From: Bacteroides sp. 51
GTDB lineage: Bacteria > Bacteroidota > Bacteroidia > Bacteroidales > Bacteroidaceae
DNA: 64,000 nt
Reading direction: 5' to 3'
Assembly: GCF_010500965.1 (NCBI RefSeq)
Contig: NZ_QVMI01000014.1
Span: 40,325-104,324, forward strand
A program made the position numbers and the translations under genes. The notes beneath the pieces were generated by a model. It was not told where the DNA came from. It did no database searches and saw only the letters and a program-made list of their open reading frames with translations. Shown one piece after another: positions 1 to 9,896 of this stretch (position 1 is the stretch's first letter; the number at the start of each line of letters is the position of its first letter).

Positions 1-122
1 TCCTCGGGCGTAAGTAGCCGGGACAATACCGCGGTTATAACAATAGATATAACAATACCTGCGTATTTGGCAATGGCTGTATATAATACTCCGGATGCAA
101 GCTGTTTTTTTATATCGGACAT
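1..122 (-). CDS. Polysaccharide/O-antigen flippase, N-terminal fragment (clipped by window edge)
   Basis: Reading the minus strand from an ATG at 122 gives 40 codons that run off the left edge. The peptide starts MSDIKKQLASGVLYTAIAKY and continues with a hydrophobic stretch and SRLLTPE. That is the usual opening of MATE/Wzx-like lipopolysaccharide or oligosaccharide flippases, in which the first membrane helix ends in (A/S)RLLTPE(D/E)(F/Y)G. Such proteins move lipid-linked sugar units across the inner membrane. Only the first helix is visible, so the subfamily and pathway cannot be stated. It is divergent from the DEAD-box helicase gene at 308. Confidence 0.6.
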   Translation of the reverse strand, partial: MSDIKKQLASGVLYTAIAKYAGIVISIVITAVLSRLLTPE

Positions 123-295
123 GCTTTTAATTTACTGTTAGACTATTTACTATTTTGCGATTGAAGCTAGCATTTTTGTTTTTCTGATTCGTATTATTAA
201 CGGTTGTCTTGTAATAAGCGGTCAAAATTAGATATAAATGATGTATTCTCAATGGGAAACGAACAATAAAATAAGAAATTCCTTGTTTTTCATCG

Positions 296-303
296 TATCT
301 TTG
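296..303 (+). promoter_or_regulatory. Bacteroidetes -7 box (TATCTTTG) for the DEAD-box helicase
   Basis: TATCTTTG matches the Bacteroidetes -7 consensus TAnnTTTG. No clear TTG lies 19-21 nt upstream. The box ends only 4 nt before the annotated ATG at 308, so transcription would begin at or just past that ATG. Either the mRNA is nearly leaderless or translation starts at the second Met (codon 7, position 326). Confidence 0.5.
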
Positions 304-307
304 CACA

Positions 308-1639
308 ATGAAACAGAAAAACGATATGATAGGGAGCGCTCTTCGGAGTTTGGGTATTGACTCCTTGAATGCAATGCAGGAAGCCTCCGTACAAGCAGCT
401 AAAGAAAAGAATGATATAATTCTGCTATCCCCAACCGGAACAGGTAAGACGTTGGCTTTTCTATTACCTTTATTGCAGAACTTAAGAACCGAAGATAAAA
501 ACATCCAGGCACTAATATTAGTACCCTCCCGCGAACTGGCCCTACAGATTGACTCTGTTTTCAAATCACTGAGCACCCCATGGAAAATATGCTGCTGCTA
601 TGGCGGGCATCCTATTGCTGAAGAAAAGAAAAGCATTCTTGGCAACCACCCCGCTGTAATTATTGGTACTCCCGGACGCATTGCAGATCATCTTCGCAAA
701 GGAAACTTCCCCCCGGAAACGATCCAGACATTAATCATTGACGAGTTTGATAAGTCTCTCGAACTGGGCTTTCATGATGAAATGGCTGAAATTATTTCTC
801 AACTATCCGGACTTACCAAACGAATGCTTCTATCGGCTACAGATATTGAAGAGTTGCCCGCGTTTACCAATCTGCAATCTCCTGTAAAGTTAAACTTCCT
901 GCCTCAGGGCGAACAAGAAGAATCCCGCTTAGAACTATTGAAACTCATTTCTCCTTCTAAAGATAAGATTGAAACCCTCTATCAGCTGCTTTGTACACTA
1001 GGCAATAAGTCGAGCATCGTATTCTGTAATCACCGCGATGCAGTAGACCGTGTCAGTAAACTATTGAACGAGAAAGGATTATATAATGAAACTTTTCATG
1101 GAGGTATGGAACAGCCCGACCGTGAAAAAGCACTTTATAAGTTCCGTAATGGTAGCTGCTACGTATTAGTATCTACAGACCTGGCTGCCCGTGGACTGGA
1201 TATACCCGAGATTGAACATATCATTCATTACCATCTCCCCATAAACGAAGAAGCCTTTACTCACCGTAATGGGCGCACAGCTCGTTGGGATGCTACAGGG
1301 ACCTCATTCCTTATATTAAATGAACTAGAAAGTCTGCCCGATTATCTGGGAAATGATATCCCCGAATATACACTCGCCGATCAGCCCCCGCTACCTGCCA
1401 AACCTCTATGGGCAACATTATATATTGGAAAAGGCAAAAAGGATAAGCTGAATAAAATTGATGTTGTAGGCTTCCTATATAAAAAAGGAAATCTTTCCAA
1501 AGAAGACGTTGGGCGTGTGGATGTAAAAGAGCATTATGCCTTTGTGTCTATACGCCGGAATAAGCTGAAACAACTCCTCAATTTGATTCGTGGAGAAAAG
1601 ATAAAAGGAATGAAAACGGTGATTGAAGAAGCACAATAA
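308..1639 (+). CDS. DEAD-box-type ATP-dependent RNA helicase with DbpA-like C-terminal RNA-binding domain
   Basis: A 443-residue superfamily 2 RNA helicase. Visible motifs in order: Q-motif region (about residue 24), motif I SPTGTGKT (41-48), Ia PSRELA, Ib TPGR (121-124), motif II DEFD (145-148) instead of DEAD, motif III SAT (176-178), ARGLDI, and motif VI HRNGRTAR. The last 75 residues (LYIGKGKKDK...) resemble the DbpA/CsdA RRM-like domain that targets ribosomal RNA helices, so a role in ribosome assembly or RNA remodelling in the cytoplasm is likely. ATG at 308 gives the full Q-motif; Met7 (326) is an alternative start. It is a monocistronic gene with 271 bp of AT-rich sequence before serC. 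Confidence 0.85.
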   Translation: MKQKNDMIGSALRSLGIDSLNAMQEASVQAAKEKNDIILLSPTGTGKTLAFLLPLLQNLRTEDKNIQALILVPSRELALQIDSVFKSLSTPWKICCCYGGHPIAEEKKSILGNHPAVIIGTPGRIADHLRKGNFPPETIQTLIIDEFDKSLELGFHDEMAEIISQLSGLTKRMLLSATDIEELPAFTNLQSPVKLNFLPQGEQEESRLELLKLISPSKDKIETLYQLLCTLGNKSSIVFCNHRDAVDRVSKLLNEKGLYNETFHGGMEQPDREKALYKFRNGSCYVLVSTDLAARGLDIPEIEHIIHYHLPINEEAFTHRNGRTARWDATGTSFLILNELESLPDYLGNDIPEYTLADQPPLPAKPLWATLYIGKGKKDKLNKIDVVGFLYKKGNLSKEDVGRVDVKEHYAFVSIRRNKLKQLLNLIRGEKIKGMKTVIEEAQ

Positions 1640-1910
1640 AAGTTTAAAACTTTATTTTGTGTCAAACTGTCAGAAGTGTGGTGGGTAAATATTCAGTTTT
1701 TAACCAATAATAGGCTTACTGTATTTCGAAAATAGGGCTAATTTGTGTCATTTTGGTTGGTGTTTAATGCTAAACAACACTGTTTTTAAACCTTGTGCTT
1801 GACAAATGCTATTTATTAAATAAAACTTTGTCGGATAGAAAAATATTTGTAATTTCGCCTTGTCGAAAGACGTAAAATAAACGTATTTGTCTAATCAAAA
1901 CAAACTTCAA

Positions 1911-2978
1911 ATGAAAAAGCATAATTTTAATGCTGGACCTTCCATCCTTCCCCGTGAAGTAATAGAGGAAACTGCGAAGGCTATTTTAGATTTCAATGGT
2001 TCCGGGCTCTCTATTTTGGAAATTAGTCACCGATCCAAAGATTTTCAGGCTGTGGTTGATGAAGCTGAAGCCTTATTCAAAGAATTACTAAATATCCCTG
2101 AAGGGTACTCGGTATTATTCTTAGGCGGTGGGGCCAGTTTGGAGTTTTGTATGGTACCTTATAACTTCCTTGAAAAGAAAGCTGCTTACCTCAATACCGG
2201 TGTATGGGCAAAGAAAGCGATGAAAGAAGCAAAAGGCTTTGGCGAAGTAGTAGAAGTTGCCTCTTCTGCCGATGCCAATTATACATTCATCCCCAAAGAT
2301 TATACTATTCCGGCTGATGCGGATTATTTCCACATTACAACCAATAATACAATCTATGGAACCGAACTTTTTGAAGACCTGAACTCACCAGTTCCCGTAG
2401 TAGCCGATATGTCTTCTGATATATTCTCTCGTCCGATAGATTTTTCTAAATACATTTGTATATATGGTGGTGCGCAAAAAAACCTTGCACCTGCAGGACT
2501 TACCTTTGTTATTGTAAAGAACGATGCGCTGGGTAAAGTATCACGCTATATTCCTACCATGTTGAACTATCAGACACATGTTGACAATGCATCTATGTTC
2601 AATACACCTCCTGTATTGCCAATCTATTCGGCTATGCTTACATTGCGCTGGATCAAAGCATTGGGCGGAGTGAAGGAAATGGAACGCCGTGCTATTGAAA
2701 AAGCAGATATGCTGTATGCAGAAATCGACCGCAATAAGTTGTTTGTTGGTACAGCAGCTAAAGAAGACCGTTCACGCATGAACATCTGCTTCGTTATGGC
2801 TCCTGAATACAAAGACCTGGAAGCAGACTTCATGAAATTTGCCACTGAAAGAGGAATGGTTGGTATCAAAGGCCACCGCTCAGTCGGAGGTTTCCGTGCC
2901 TCAACCTACAACGCTATTCCAAAAGAAAGCGTTCAGGCTTTGATTGACTGCATGCAGGAATTCGAGAAAACGAAATAA
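1911..2978 (+). CDS. serC: Phosphoserine aminotransferase
   Basis: A 355-residue PLP-dependent class V aminotransferase. It converts 3-phosphohydroxypyruvate plus glutamate to O-phosphoserine plus 2-oxoglutarate, the second step of serine synthesis, and also serves the B6 pathway. It opens [17 protein letters not shown], the typical SerC N-terminus (FNAGPs.LP). The PLP lysine is K190 in [10 protein letters not shown], and the C-terminal [12 protein letters not shown] region closes the phosphate site. The open frame extends 8 codons upstream to a TTG at 1887, but the ATG at 1911 gives the family length. It is followed by serA and a DUF1015 gene on the same strand, a common Bacteroidetes serine cluster. 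Confidence 0.97.
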   Translation: MKKHNFNAGPSILPREVIEETAKAILDFNGSGLSILEISHRSKDFQAVVDEAEALFKELLNIPEGYSVLFLGGGASLEFCMVPYNFLEKKAAYLNTGVWAKKAMKEAKGFGEVVEVASSADANYTFIPKDYTIPADADYFHITTNNTIYGTELFEDLNSPVPVVADMSSDIFSRPIDFSKYICIYGGAQKNLAPAGLTFVIVKNDALGKVSRYIPTMLNYQTHVDNASMFNTPPVLPIYSAMLTLRWIKALGGVKEMERRAIEKADMLYAEIDRNKLFVGTAAKEDRSRMNICFVMAPEYKDLEADFMKFATERGMVGIKGHRSVGGFRASTYNAIPKESVQALIDCMQEFEKTK

Positions 2979-3120
2979 TTTTGAATTTTAAATTTTGAAT
3001 TTTGAGTTAGGAAAGCTGGATTAATGCCCAATAACTCAAAATTCATTGTTTATAATTCATTCCTCAATAAACTTAAGGTATTTATAACTTGAAATTTAAA
3101 ATTCATAATTCAAAATTATA
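2979..3120. repeat. AT-rich inverted repeat between serC and serA
   Basis: After the serC stop come tandem blocks of the type TTTTGAATTTTAAATTTTGAA. The complementary type (AAATTTAAAATTC, AATTCAAAATT) fills 3091-3119, up to the serA start codon. A perfect 13-bp inverted pair, GAATTTTGAGTTA at 2997-3009 and TAACTCAAAATTC at 3032-3044, sits in the first half. A sister block lies at 9075-9110 before atpE. The sequence can fold as an mRNA hairpin between co-transcribed genes. Confidence 0.75.
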
Positions 3121-4038
3121 ATGAAAGTACTGATAGCCACTGATAAACCATTTGCAAAGGTTGCAGTAGATGGTATTCGTAAAGAAATAGAAGCAGCCGG
3201 TTATGAACTGGCTTTGTTGGAAAAATATACAGAGAAAGCTCAACTGCTTGATGCAGTAAAAGATGCAAATGCAATAATTATCCGTAGCGACATTATTGAT
3301 GCAGAAGTGCTTGATGCAGCTAAAGAACTTAAAATCGTGGTTCGCGCAGGTGCCGGATACGATAATGTTGATTTGAATGCAGCCACTGCCCATAACGTTT
3401 GTGTAATGAATACCCCGGGCCAGAATGCCAATGCGGTAGCAGAACTGGCTTTAGGCTTAATGGTCTATGCCGTTCGTAACTTCTACAATGGTACATCAGG
3501 AACAGAATTGATGGGTAAGAAACTTGGTATTCACGCCTATGGTAATGTAGGGCGCAATGTAGCCCGTATTGCAAAAGGATTTGGCATGGAAGTTTATGCT
3601 TATGATGCTTTCTGCCCCAAAGAAGTAATCGAGAAAGACGGCGTGAAAGCGCTTTCCTCTGCTGAAGAATTATACAAAACATGTAATGTAATCTCATTGC
3701 ATATCCCTGCAACAGCCGAAACAAAGAATTCAATCAACTATGCACTGTTGAAAGATACTCCTAAAGGAGCCGTTCTTGTAAATACAGCCCGCAAAGAAGT
3801 CATCAACGAAGATGAACTGATCAAGTTGATGGACGAACGTGCCGACTTTAAATATGTTTCTGATATCATGCCGGCAGCTCATGCCAAATTTGAAGAATTA
3901 TTTGCCGAACGTTATTTCTCTACACCTAAGAAAATGGGTGCACAAACAGCCGAAGCAAACATTAATGCCGGTATAGCAGCAGCAAAACAAATTGTTGGCT
4001 ACCTGAAAGACGGTATTGACAAATTCAAAGTAAACTGA
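3121..4038 (+). CDS. serA: D-3-phosphoglycerate dehydrogenase, short form with Lys in place of the catalytic His
   Basis: A 305-residue NAD-dependent 2-hydroxyacid dehydrogenase that oxidises 3-phosphoglycerate to 3-phosphohydroxypyruvate, the first step of serine synthesis. The nucleotide-binding turn is YGNVGRN (about 140-146), and the substrate Arg is in VNTARKEV (R224). It lacks the intervening and ACT domains of E. coli SerA, so serine feedback inhibition by that route is not expected. Where most family members have TPHxGAxT, this protein has TPKKMGAQT (about 268-276), with Lys at the usual catalytic His. This matches the short Lys-type (type IIIK) enzymes described for Entamoeba and Bacteroidetes. 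It lies directly downstream of serC, which supplies the next step. Confidence 0.93.
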   Translation: MKVLIATDKPFAKVAVDGIRKEIEAAGYELALLEKYTEKAQLLDAVKDANAIIIRSDIIDAEVLDAAKELKIVVRAGAGYDNVDLNAATAHNVCVMNTPGQNANAVAELALGLMVYAVRNFYNGTSGTELMGKKLGIHAYGNVGRNVARIAKGFGMEVYAYDAFCPKEVIEKDGVKALSSAEELYKTCNVISLHIPATAETKNSINYALLKDTPKGAVLVNTARKEVINEDELIKLMDERADFKYVSDIMPAAHAKFEELFAERYFSTPKKMGAQTAEANINAGIAAAKQIVGYLKDGIDKFKVN

Positions 4039-4043
4039 TTATT

Positions 4044-4148
4044 GAAACACAGATTAACGCAGATTTTCGCAGATTATTTTATTATGAATTCTATTCATTT
4101 AAAGAACAAACTATTTAATCTGCGAAAATTTGCGTTAATCTGCGTTTC
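4044..4148. repeat. Intergenic hairpin built of ACGCAGATTA-type units
   Basis: Two 33-nt arms (4044-4076 and 4116-4148) are complementary with two mismatches. Each arm holds three tandem versions of a 10-11-nt unit, AACGCAGATT or a variant. The loop is about 39 nt of AT-rich sequence. A second copy of the same element is at 52007-52106. It lies between serA and the DUF1015 gene. Confidence 0.85.
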
Positions 4149-4175
4149 ACAAAAACAACCTTAAAAAGATTATCC

Positions 4176-5423
4176 ATGGCAACTATTAAACCATTCAAGG
4201 GCATTCGTCCACCACAAGACTTAGTAGAACAAGTAGCATCTCGTCCTTACGATGTGTTGAACTCAGAAGAAGCACGCGAAGAGGCAGCTGGAAATGAGAA
4301 ATCCTTGTATCGTATCATAAAACCCGAAATAGATTTTCCCGTTGGTACCGACGAACATGATGAGAAAGTATATGCAAAAGCTGCCGAGAACTTCCAGATG
4401 TTCCAGGATAAAGGCTGGTTGGTACAAGACGATGAAGAAGTATACTATATCTATGCCCAAACCATGAATGGAAAGACCCAATATGGTCTTGTAGTTGGTG
4501 CATACGTACCCGATTATATGGAAGGTTCTATCAAGAAGCATGAACTAACCCGTCGTGATAAAGAAGAAGACCGCATGAAACATGTTCGCGTAAACAATGC
4601 GAATATTGAACCCGTATTCTTTGCTTATCCTGACAATGCAACCCTTGATGTTATCGTAAAGAAATACGCCGCAGGTACTCCCGTTTATGATTTTATAGCT
4701 CCTGGCGATGGCTTTGGACACACTTTCTGGATTGTAGATGACGCTGCCGATATTGAAGTAATAACCAAGGAATTTGCAGCTATGCCTTCTTTGTATATCG
4801 CCGATGGTCATCACCGTTCTGCAGCAGCAGCTTTAGTCGGTGCAGAGAAAGCGAAGCAAAACCCAAATCATCAAGGTAATGAAGAATACAACTATTTTAT
4901 GGCTGTTTGTTTCCCTGCGAACCAACTAACCATTATTGATTATAACCGTGTTGTAAAAGATTTGAATGGCCTTACTTCTGACCAATTCCTTGCTGCTTTG
5001 GAAAAGAATTTCGTAGTAGAAGAGAAGGGAGCTGAGATCTATAAACCTGTAGCGCTGCATAATTTCGCTCTATATTTAGATGGTAAATGGTATAGTTTAA
5101 CTGCTAAACCGGGAACTTACAATGACAATGATCCTATTGGTGTTTTAGATGTGACCATTTCATCTAATTTAATTTTAGATGAAATCCTGGGCATTAAAGA
5201 TTTACGTTCCGATAAGCGCATCGATTTCGTTGGCGGTATCCGTGGTTTAGGTGAGTTAAGCAAACGTGTAGATAGCGGTGAAATGAAAGTAGCTCTGGCT
5301 CTTTATCCCGTTTCCATGAAACAATTGATGGATATTGCAGATACAGGCAATATCATGCCTCCCAAAACAACCTGGTTTGAACCTAAGCTTCGTTCGGGAT
5401 TAGTTATCCACAAACTAGGGTAG
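4176..5423 (+). CDS. DUF1015 family protein, serine-cluster associated
   Basis: A 415-residue cytoplasmic protein of the DUF1015 (SpsH-like/HTH-kinase-associated) family. It opens MATIKPFKGIRPPQDLVEQV with SRPYDVLNSEEAR, the family hallmark. A conserved ADGHHRSAAA block is at about residues 208-217, and a hinge with HELTRRDKEEDRMKHV is at about 112-128. No reaction is firmly established for the family. The DGHHR block suggests metal or phosphate chemistry, which is inference. Its constant place after serC-serA in Bacteroidetes suggests a link with serine or phosphoserine metabolism. A strong terminator follows 35 nt after its stop. Confidence 0.85.
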   Translation: MATIKPFKGIRPPQDLVEQVASRPYDVLNSEEAREEAAGNEKSLYRIIKPEIDFPVGTDEHDEKVYAKAAENFQMFQDKGWLVQDDEEVYYIYAQTMNGKTQYGLVVGAYVPDYMEGSIKKHELTRRDKEEDRMKHVRVNNANIEPVFFAYPDNATLDVIVKKYAAGTPVYDFIAPGDGFGHTFWIVDDAADIEVITKEFAAMPSLYIADGHHRSAAAALVGAEKAKQNPNHQGNEEYNYFMAVCFPANQLTIIDYNRVVKDLNGLTSDQFLAALEKNFVVEEKGAEIYKPVALHNFALYLDGKWYSLTAKPGTYNDNDPIGVLDVTISSNLILDEILGIKDLRSDKRIDFVGGIRGLGELSKRVDSGEMKVALALYPVSMKQLMDIADTGNIMPPKTTWFEPKLRSGLVIHKLG

Positions 5424-5457
5424 TGTGAGAGTCTGAAATAATAGTTAAAAATAAAGC

Positions 5458-5501
5458 ATCCCCGATAGCAAATAAAGCTGCTATCGGGGATTTTATTTTT
5501 T
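5458..5501 (+). terminator. Rho-independent terminator of the serC-serA-DUF1015 cluster
   Basis: Perfect 13-bp stem ATCCCCGATAGCA / TGCTATCGGGGAT (5458-5470 and 5479-5491), 8-nt loop, then a T-rich tail TTTTATTTTTT. It lies just after the DUF1015 stop and about 130 nt before the ATP synthase promoter. Confidence 0.9.
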
Positions 5502-5630
5502 AACATTCGTTTTTTCGGGATTAACCGAATGTAGCCTCATAGATAGCCGATTGTTTGTTTTTGCAAGTGTAAAAGAAGTTATCTAAAGAAAAAATAACGT
5601 AAAAGGGTTACAACCGATTCGTTTTGTTGT

Positions 5631-5638
5631 TACATTTG
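5631..5638 (+). promoter_or_regulatory. Probable -7 box (TACATTTG) of the ATP synthase operon
   Basis: TACATTTG fits TAnnTTTG and is followed by about 80 nt of leader before atpD. The -33 element is weak (GTTA rather than TTTG), so the assignment rests on the -7 box and its place just after the upstream terminator. Confidence 0.45.
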
Positions 5639-5717
5639 CGCCGTTCAAATGCAAACTCAACGCATGAACAAAGTTTTCTTGTAAAGTGTTATTTAGTCAT
5701 TATCCATAATAAAATAG

Positions 5718-7238
<1,521 letters not shown>

Positions 7239-7250
7239 TTAATAAACTAT

Positions 7251-7502
7251 ATGAAAGAGCAAAAATTACATTTGACTATTTCATCCCCTGAGAAAGAACT
7301 ATTTGATGGAGAGATAAAGGTGATTACGCTACCCGGTACTGCCGGGTCGTTTAATATCCTTCCTAATCATGCCCCTATTGTTTCTACCTTAAAAAAAGGT
7401 ACTGTACTTTATGTATTGCCTGATGGTAGTGAACATAAGGTTGATGTTGAAGGTGGATTTATTGAAATGAGCAACGGAGTTCTTTCAGTTTGTATATCAT
7501 AG
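7251..7502 (+). CDS. atpC: ATP synthase F1 subunit epsilon, short form without C-terminal helices
   Basis: An 83-residue epsilon subunit, covering only the N-terminal beta-sandwich: LHLTISSPEKELFDGEI, LPGTAGSFNILPNHAPIVSTL and a final VEGGFIEMSNGVLSVCIS strand. E. coli epsilon is about 139 residues, and its C-terminal helical hairpin inhibits ATP hydrolysis. That hairpin is absent here, so inhibition by epsilon is not expected. The short form is usual in Bacteroidetes. It links the gamma stalk to the c-ring. Confidence 0.93.
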   Translation: MKEQKLHLTISSPEKELFDGEIKVITLPGTAGSFNILPNHAPIVSTLKKGTVLYVLPDGSEHKVDVEGGFIEMSNGVLSVCIS

Positions 7503-7507
7503 GTTAT

Positions 7508-7936
7508 ATGAAAAAGAGTATACAAAAACGCAATTACCTGATTATTCTCACCGCATTGACGCTGGTTGCAGGTATAGGAGGCGCATTGATTTTGCAGTAT
7601 GCATTGCCGCAATATTATTTTAGTAGCTATCCGTTTATTCCTATTTACTTTTATGTCTTCGGGTTTATCTTCATATACCTGTTTGAGCGTGTACGAAGAA
7701 ATATTCAGAACAAGACATTGCTTTTGTATGCATCGCTAAGGATGATGAAACTTATGGTGTCTATTATAATACTTGTGATTGCAGGCTATGTAGTGCCGGA
7801 TCAGATCAAAGAGTTCTTATTCACCTTTATTGCATTTTATCTGATATATTTGATTTTTGAAACCCTGTTCTTTTTCAACTTTGAAACTAAAGAATCCAAA
7901 AGACTGAAGAAACAGAAAAAAAATAAAGAGATTTAA
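7508..7936 (+). CDS. ATP synthase operon membrane protein (AtpI-like position)
   Basis: A 142-residue protein with about four membrane helices (LIILTALTLVAGIGGALIL, FIPIYFYVFGFIFIYLF, LMVSIIILVIAGYVV, FLFTFIAFYLIYLIFETLFFF) and a lysine-rich cytoplasmic tail. The open frame begins at a TTG (7490), but the ATG at 7508, 5 nt after the atpC stop, is the likely start. It sits exactly between atpC and atpB, where AtpI/AtpZ-like assembly factors occur in other phyla. No sequence motif proves homology to AtpI, so a role in c-ring or Fo assembly is inferred from position only. Confidence 0.75.
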   Translation: MKKSIQKRNYLIILTALTLVAGIGGALILQYALPQYYFSSYPFIPIYFYVFGFIFIYLFERVRRNIQNKTLLLYASLRMMKLMVSIIILVIAGYVVPDQIKEFLFTFIAFYLIYLIFETLFFFNFETKESKRLKKQKKNKEI

Positions 7937-7937
7937 A

Positions 7938-9023
7938 ATGAAACGTGTCTATCATATATTGGCTTTAGCCTTCTTATTCATGCTTTCTATGAGCATTTCT
8001 GTCTATGCCCAGGAGAATGTGGAAAAAGAACCGGTGGATGTAAAAGGCATTGTCTTTGGTCATATCGGAGACTCATACGAATGGCATATTACAGATATCG
8101 GAGAGACCTCCATATATGTCCCTTTGCCAATTATTGTATATAGCCAATCTACAGGATGGCATGTATTTATGTCGTCAGCCTTGCACCACAATGGTGGGGA
8201 ATATGAAGGATTTTATATTGCTCCCGAAGGCAGTCAATATGAAGGTAAGCTTGTGGAACGCAATGCTGCCGGAGAAGAAGTTCGCCCTTTTGATATTTCG
8301 ATTACCAAGGTCACTTTCTCCATGTTGCTTAATAGTCTTATACTTATTGTCATTATTCTGAGTGTTGCCCAGTGGTATAAAAAGAGGCCGCAAGGTGCTA
8401 AATCTCCCGGAGGTTTTGTCGGACTGATGGAGATGCTTATTATGACGATCAATGATGATGTGATCAAAAGTGGTGTAGGGCCAAATTATCGGAAATTCGC
8501 TCCTTACTTGTTAAGTGCGTTCTTTTTTATCCTGATTAACAATTTTATGGGATTGATTCCGATCTTTCCTGGTGGAGCTAACGTAACGGGTAATATTGCA
8601 ATAACTTTGGTGCTTTCGGTATGTTCCTTTATTGCTATAAATGTGTTTGCTTCGAGGGAGTACTGGAAAGAAATATTCTGGCCTGATGTACCTTTATGGT
8701 TGAAGTTACCTATACCGATGATGCCGTTTATTGAATTCTTTGGCGTATTTATTAAGCCTGTGGCCTTGATGATTCGTCTTTTTGCCAATATGTTATCCGG
8801 GCACATGGCGATTCTGGTACTCACTAGCCTGATATTTATTGCATCCAGTATGGGACCGGCTTTGTTTGGCTCTTTGACCGTAGCTTCCGTAGCTTTCAGC
8901 ATTTTTATGAACGCTCTGGAAATTTTGGTTGCTTTTATTCAGGCATATGTGTTTACTATGCTTTCTGCTGTATTCATTGGATTGGCTCAGCCACATCATG
9001 AAGTGGAGAAGGTTGAAAACTGA
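7938..9023 (+). CDS. atpB: ATP synthase Fo subunit a
   Basis: A 361-residue subunit a, longer than the E. coli protein (271) because of an N-terminal signal-peptide-like segment ending SVYAQ and an extra exported domain of about 100 residues (HWHI/TD and SALHHNGGEYEGFY regions). The core membrane helices follow, with the conserved proton-channel Arg in MIRLFANMLSGHMA (about residues 278-291). Subunit a forms the half-channels against the c-ring. The start overlaps the preceding gene closely (1 nt between stop and ATG), so translation is probably coupled. The extended N-terminus is typical of Bacteroidetes. Confidence 0.95.
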   Translation: MKRVYHILALAFLFMLSMSISVYAQENVEKEPVDVKGIVFGHIGDSYEWHITDIGETSIYVPLPIIVYSQSTGWHVFMSSALHHNGGEYEGFYIAPEGSQYEGKLVERNAAGEEVRPFDISITKVTFSMLLNSLILIVIILSVAQWYKKRPQGAKSPGGFVGLMEMLIMTINDDVIKSGVGPNYRKFAPYLLSAFFFILINNFMGLIPIFPGGANVTGNIAITLVLSVCSFIAINVFASREYWKEIFWPDVPLWLKLPIPMMPFIEFFGVFIKPVALMIRLFANMLSGHMAILVLTSLIFIASSMGPALFGSLTVASVAFSIFMNALEILVAFIQAYVFTMLSAVFIGLAQPHHEVEKVEN

Positions 9024-9074
9024 AATATAATTGTATAGTTATAAGTGATGATTAACCGTATAAAAATATAAGAG

Positions 9075-9372
<298 letters not shown>

Positions 9373-9386
9373 TAAACTAAAGAGAT

Positions 9387-9887
9387 ATGTCGTTATTAGT
9401 ACCCGATACCGGCCTGTTGTTCTGGATGCTTCTTTCATTCGGAATCGTCTTCTTTGTGCTGGCCAAGTACGGTTTTCCGGTCATTATAAAAATGGTGGAA
9501 GGCCGTAAGGTGTACATCGACCAGTCTCTTGAGGTGGCCCGTGAAGCAAACGAACAATTGTCCAGGCTCAAGGCCGAAGGTGATGCTTTGGTTGCGGCTG
9601 CCAATAAAGAACAAGGACGAATTCTGAAAGAGGCTATGGAAGAGCGTGAAAAGATTATTTATGATGCTCGTAAACAAGCCGAGGCTGCTGCCCAGAAAGA
9701 ACTGGACGCTGCCAAGAAACAACTTCAGATAGAGAAGGACGAGGCTATCCGCAAGATACGTCGTCAGGTTGCAGTGTTAGCTGTGGATATTTCCGAGAAA
9801 ATCATTCGTAAGAACTTGGATAGTGACGATGAACAGATGGAAATGATCGACAGAATGCTGGATGAAGTAATTAATAAACGTAACTAA
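9387..9887 (+). CDS. atpF: ATP synthase Fo subunit b
   Basis: A 166-residue peripheral-stalk subunit. It has one N-terminal membrane helix ([24 protein letters not shown]), then a long charged, alanine-rich helix (about residues 35-150) able to dimerise as a right-handed coiled coil. It ends in the delta-binding region [12 protein letters not shown]. It ties F1 to subunit a as the stator. It sits 14 nt after atpE and 9 nt before atpH. Confidence 0.96.
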   Translation: MSLLVPDTGLLFWMLLSFGIVFFVLAKYGFPVIIKMVEGRKVYIDQSLEVAREANEQLSRLKAEGDALVAAANKEQGRILKEAMEEREKIIYDARKQAEAAAQKELDAAKKQLQIEKDEAIRKIRRQVAVLAVDISEKIIRKNLDSDDEQMEMIDRMLDEVINKRN

Positions 9888-9896
9888 ACCCGTGTT

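Noticed and set aside
1640-1910. Conserved promoter with full consensus before serC
   Set aside because: TTTG and TATTTG occur (about 1827-1852) but not with TAnnTTTG and 19-21-nt spacing, so no promoter was called.
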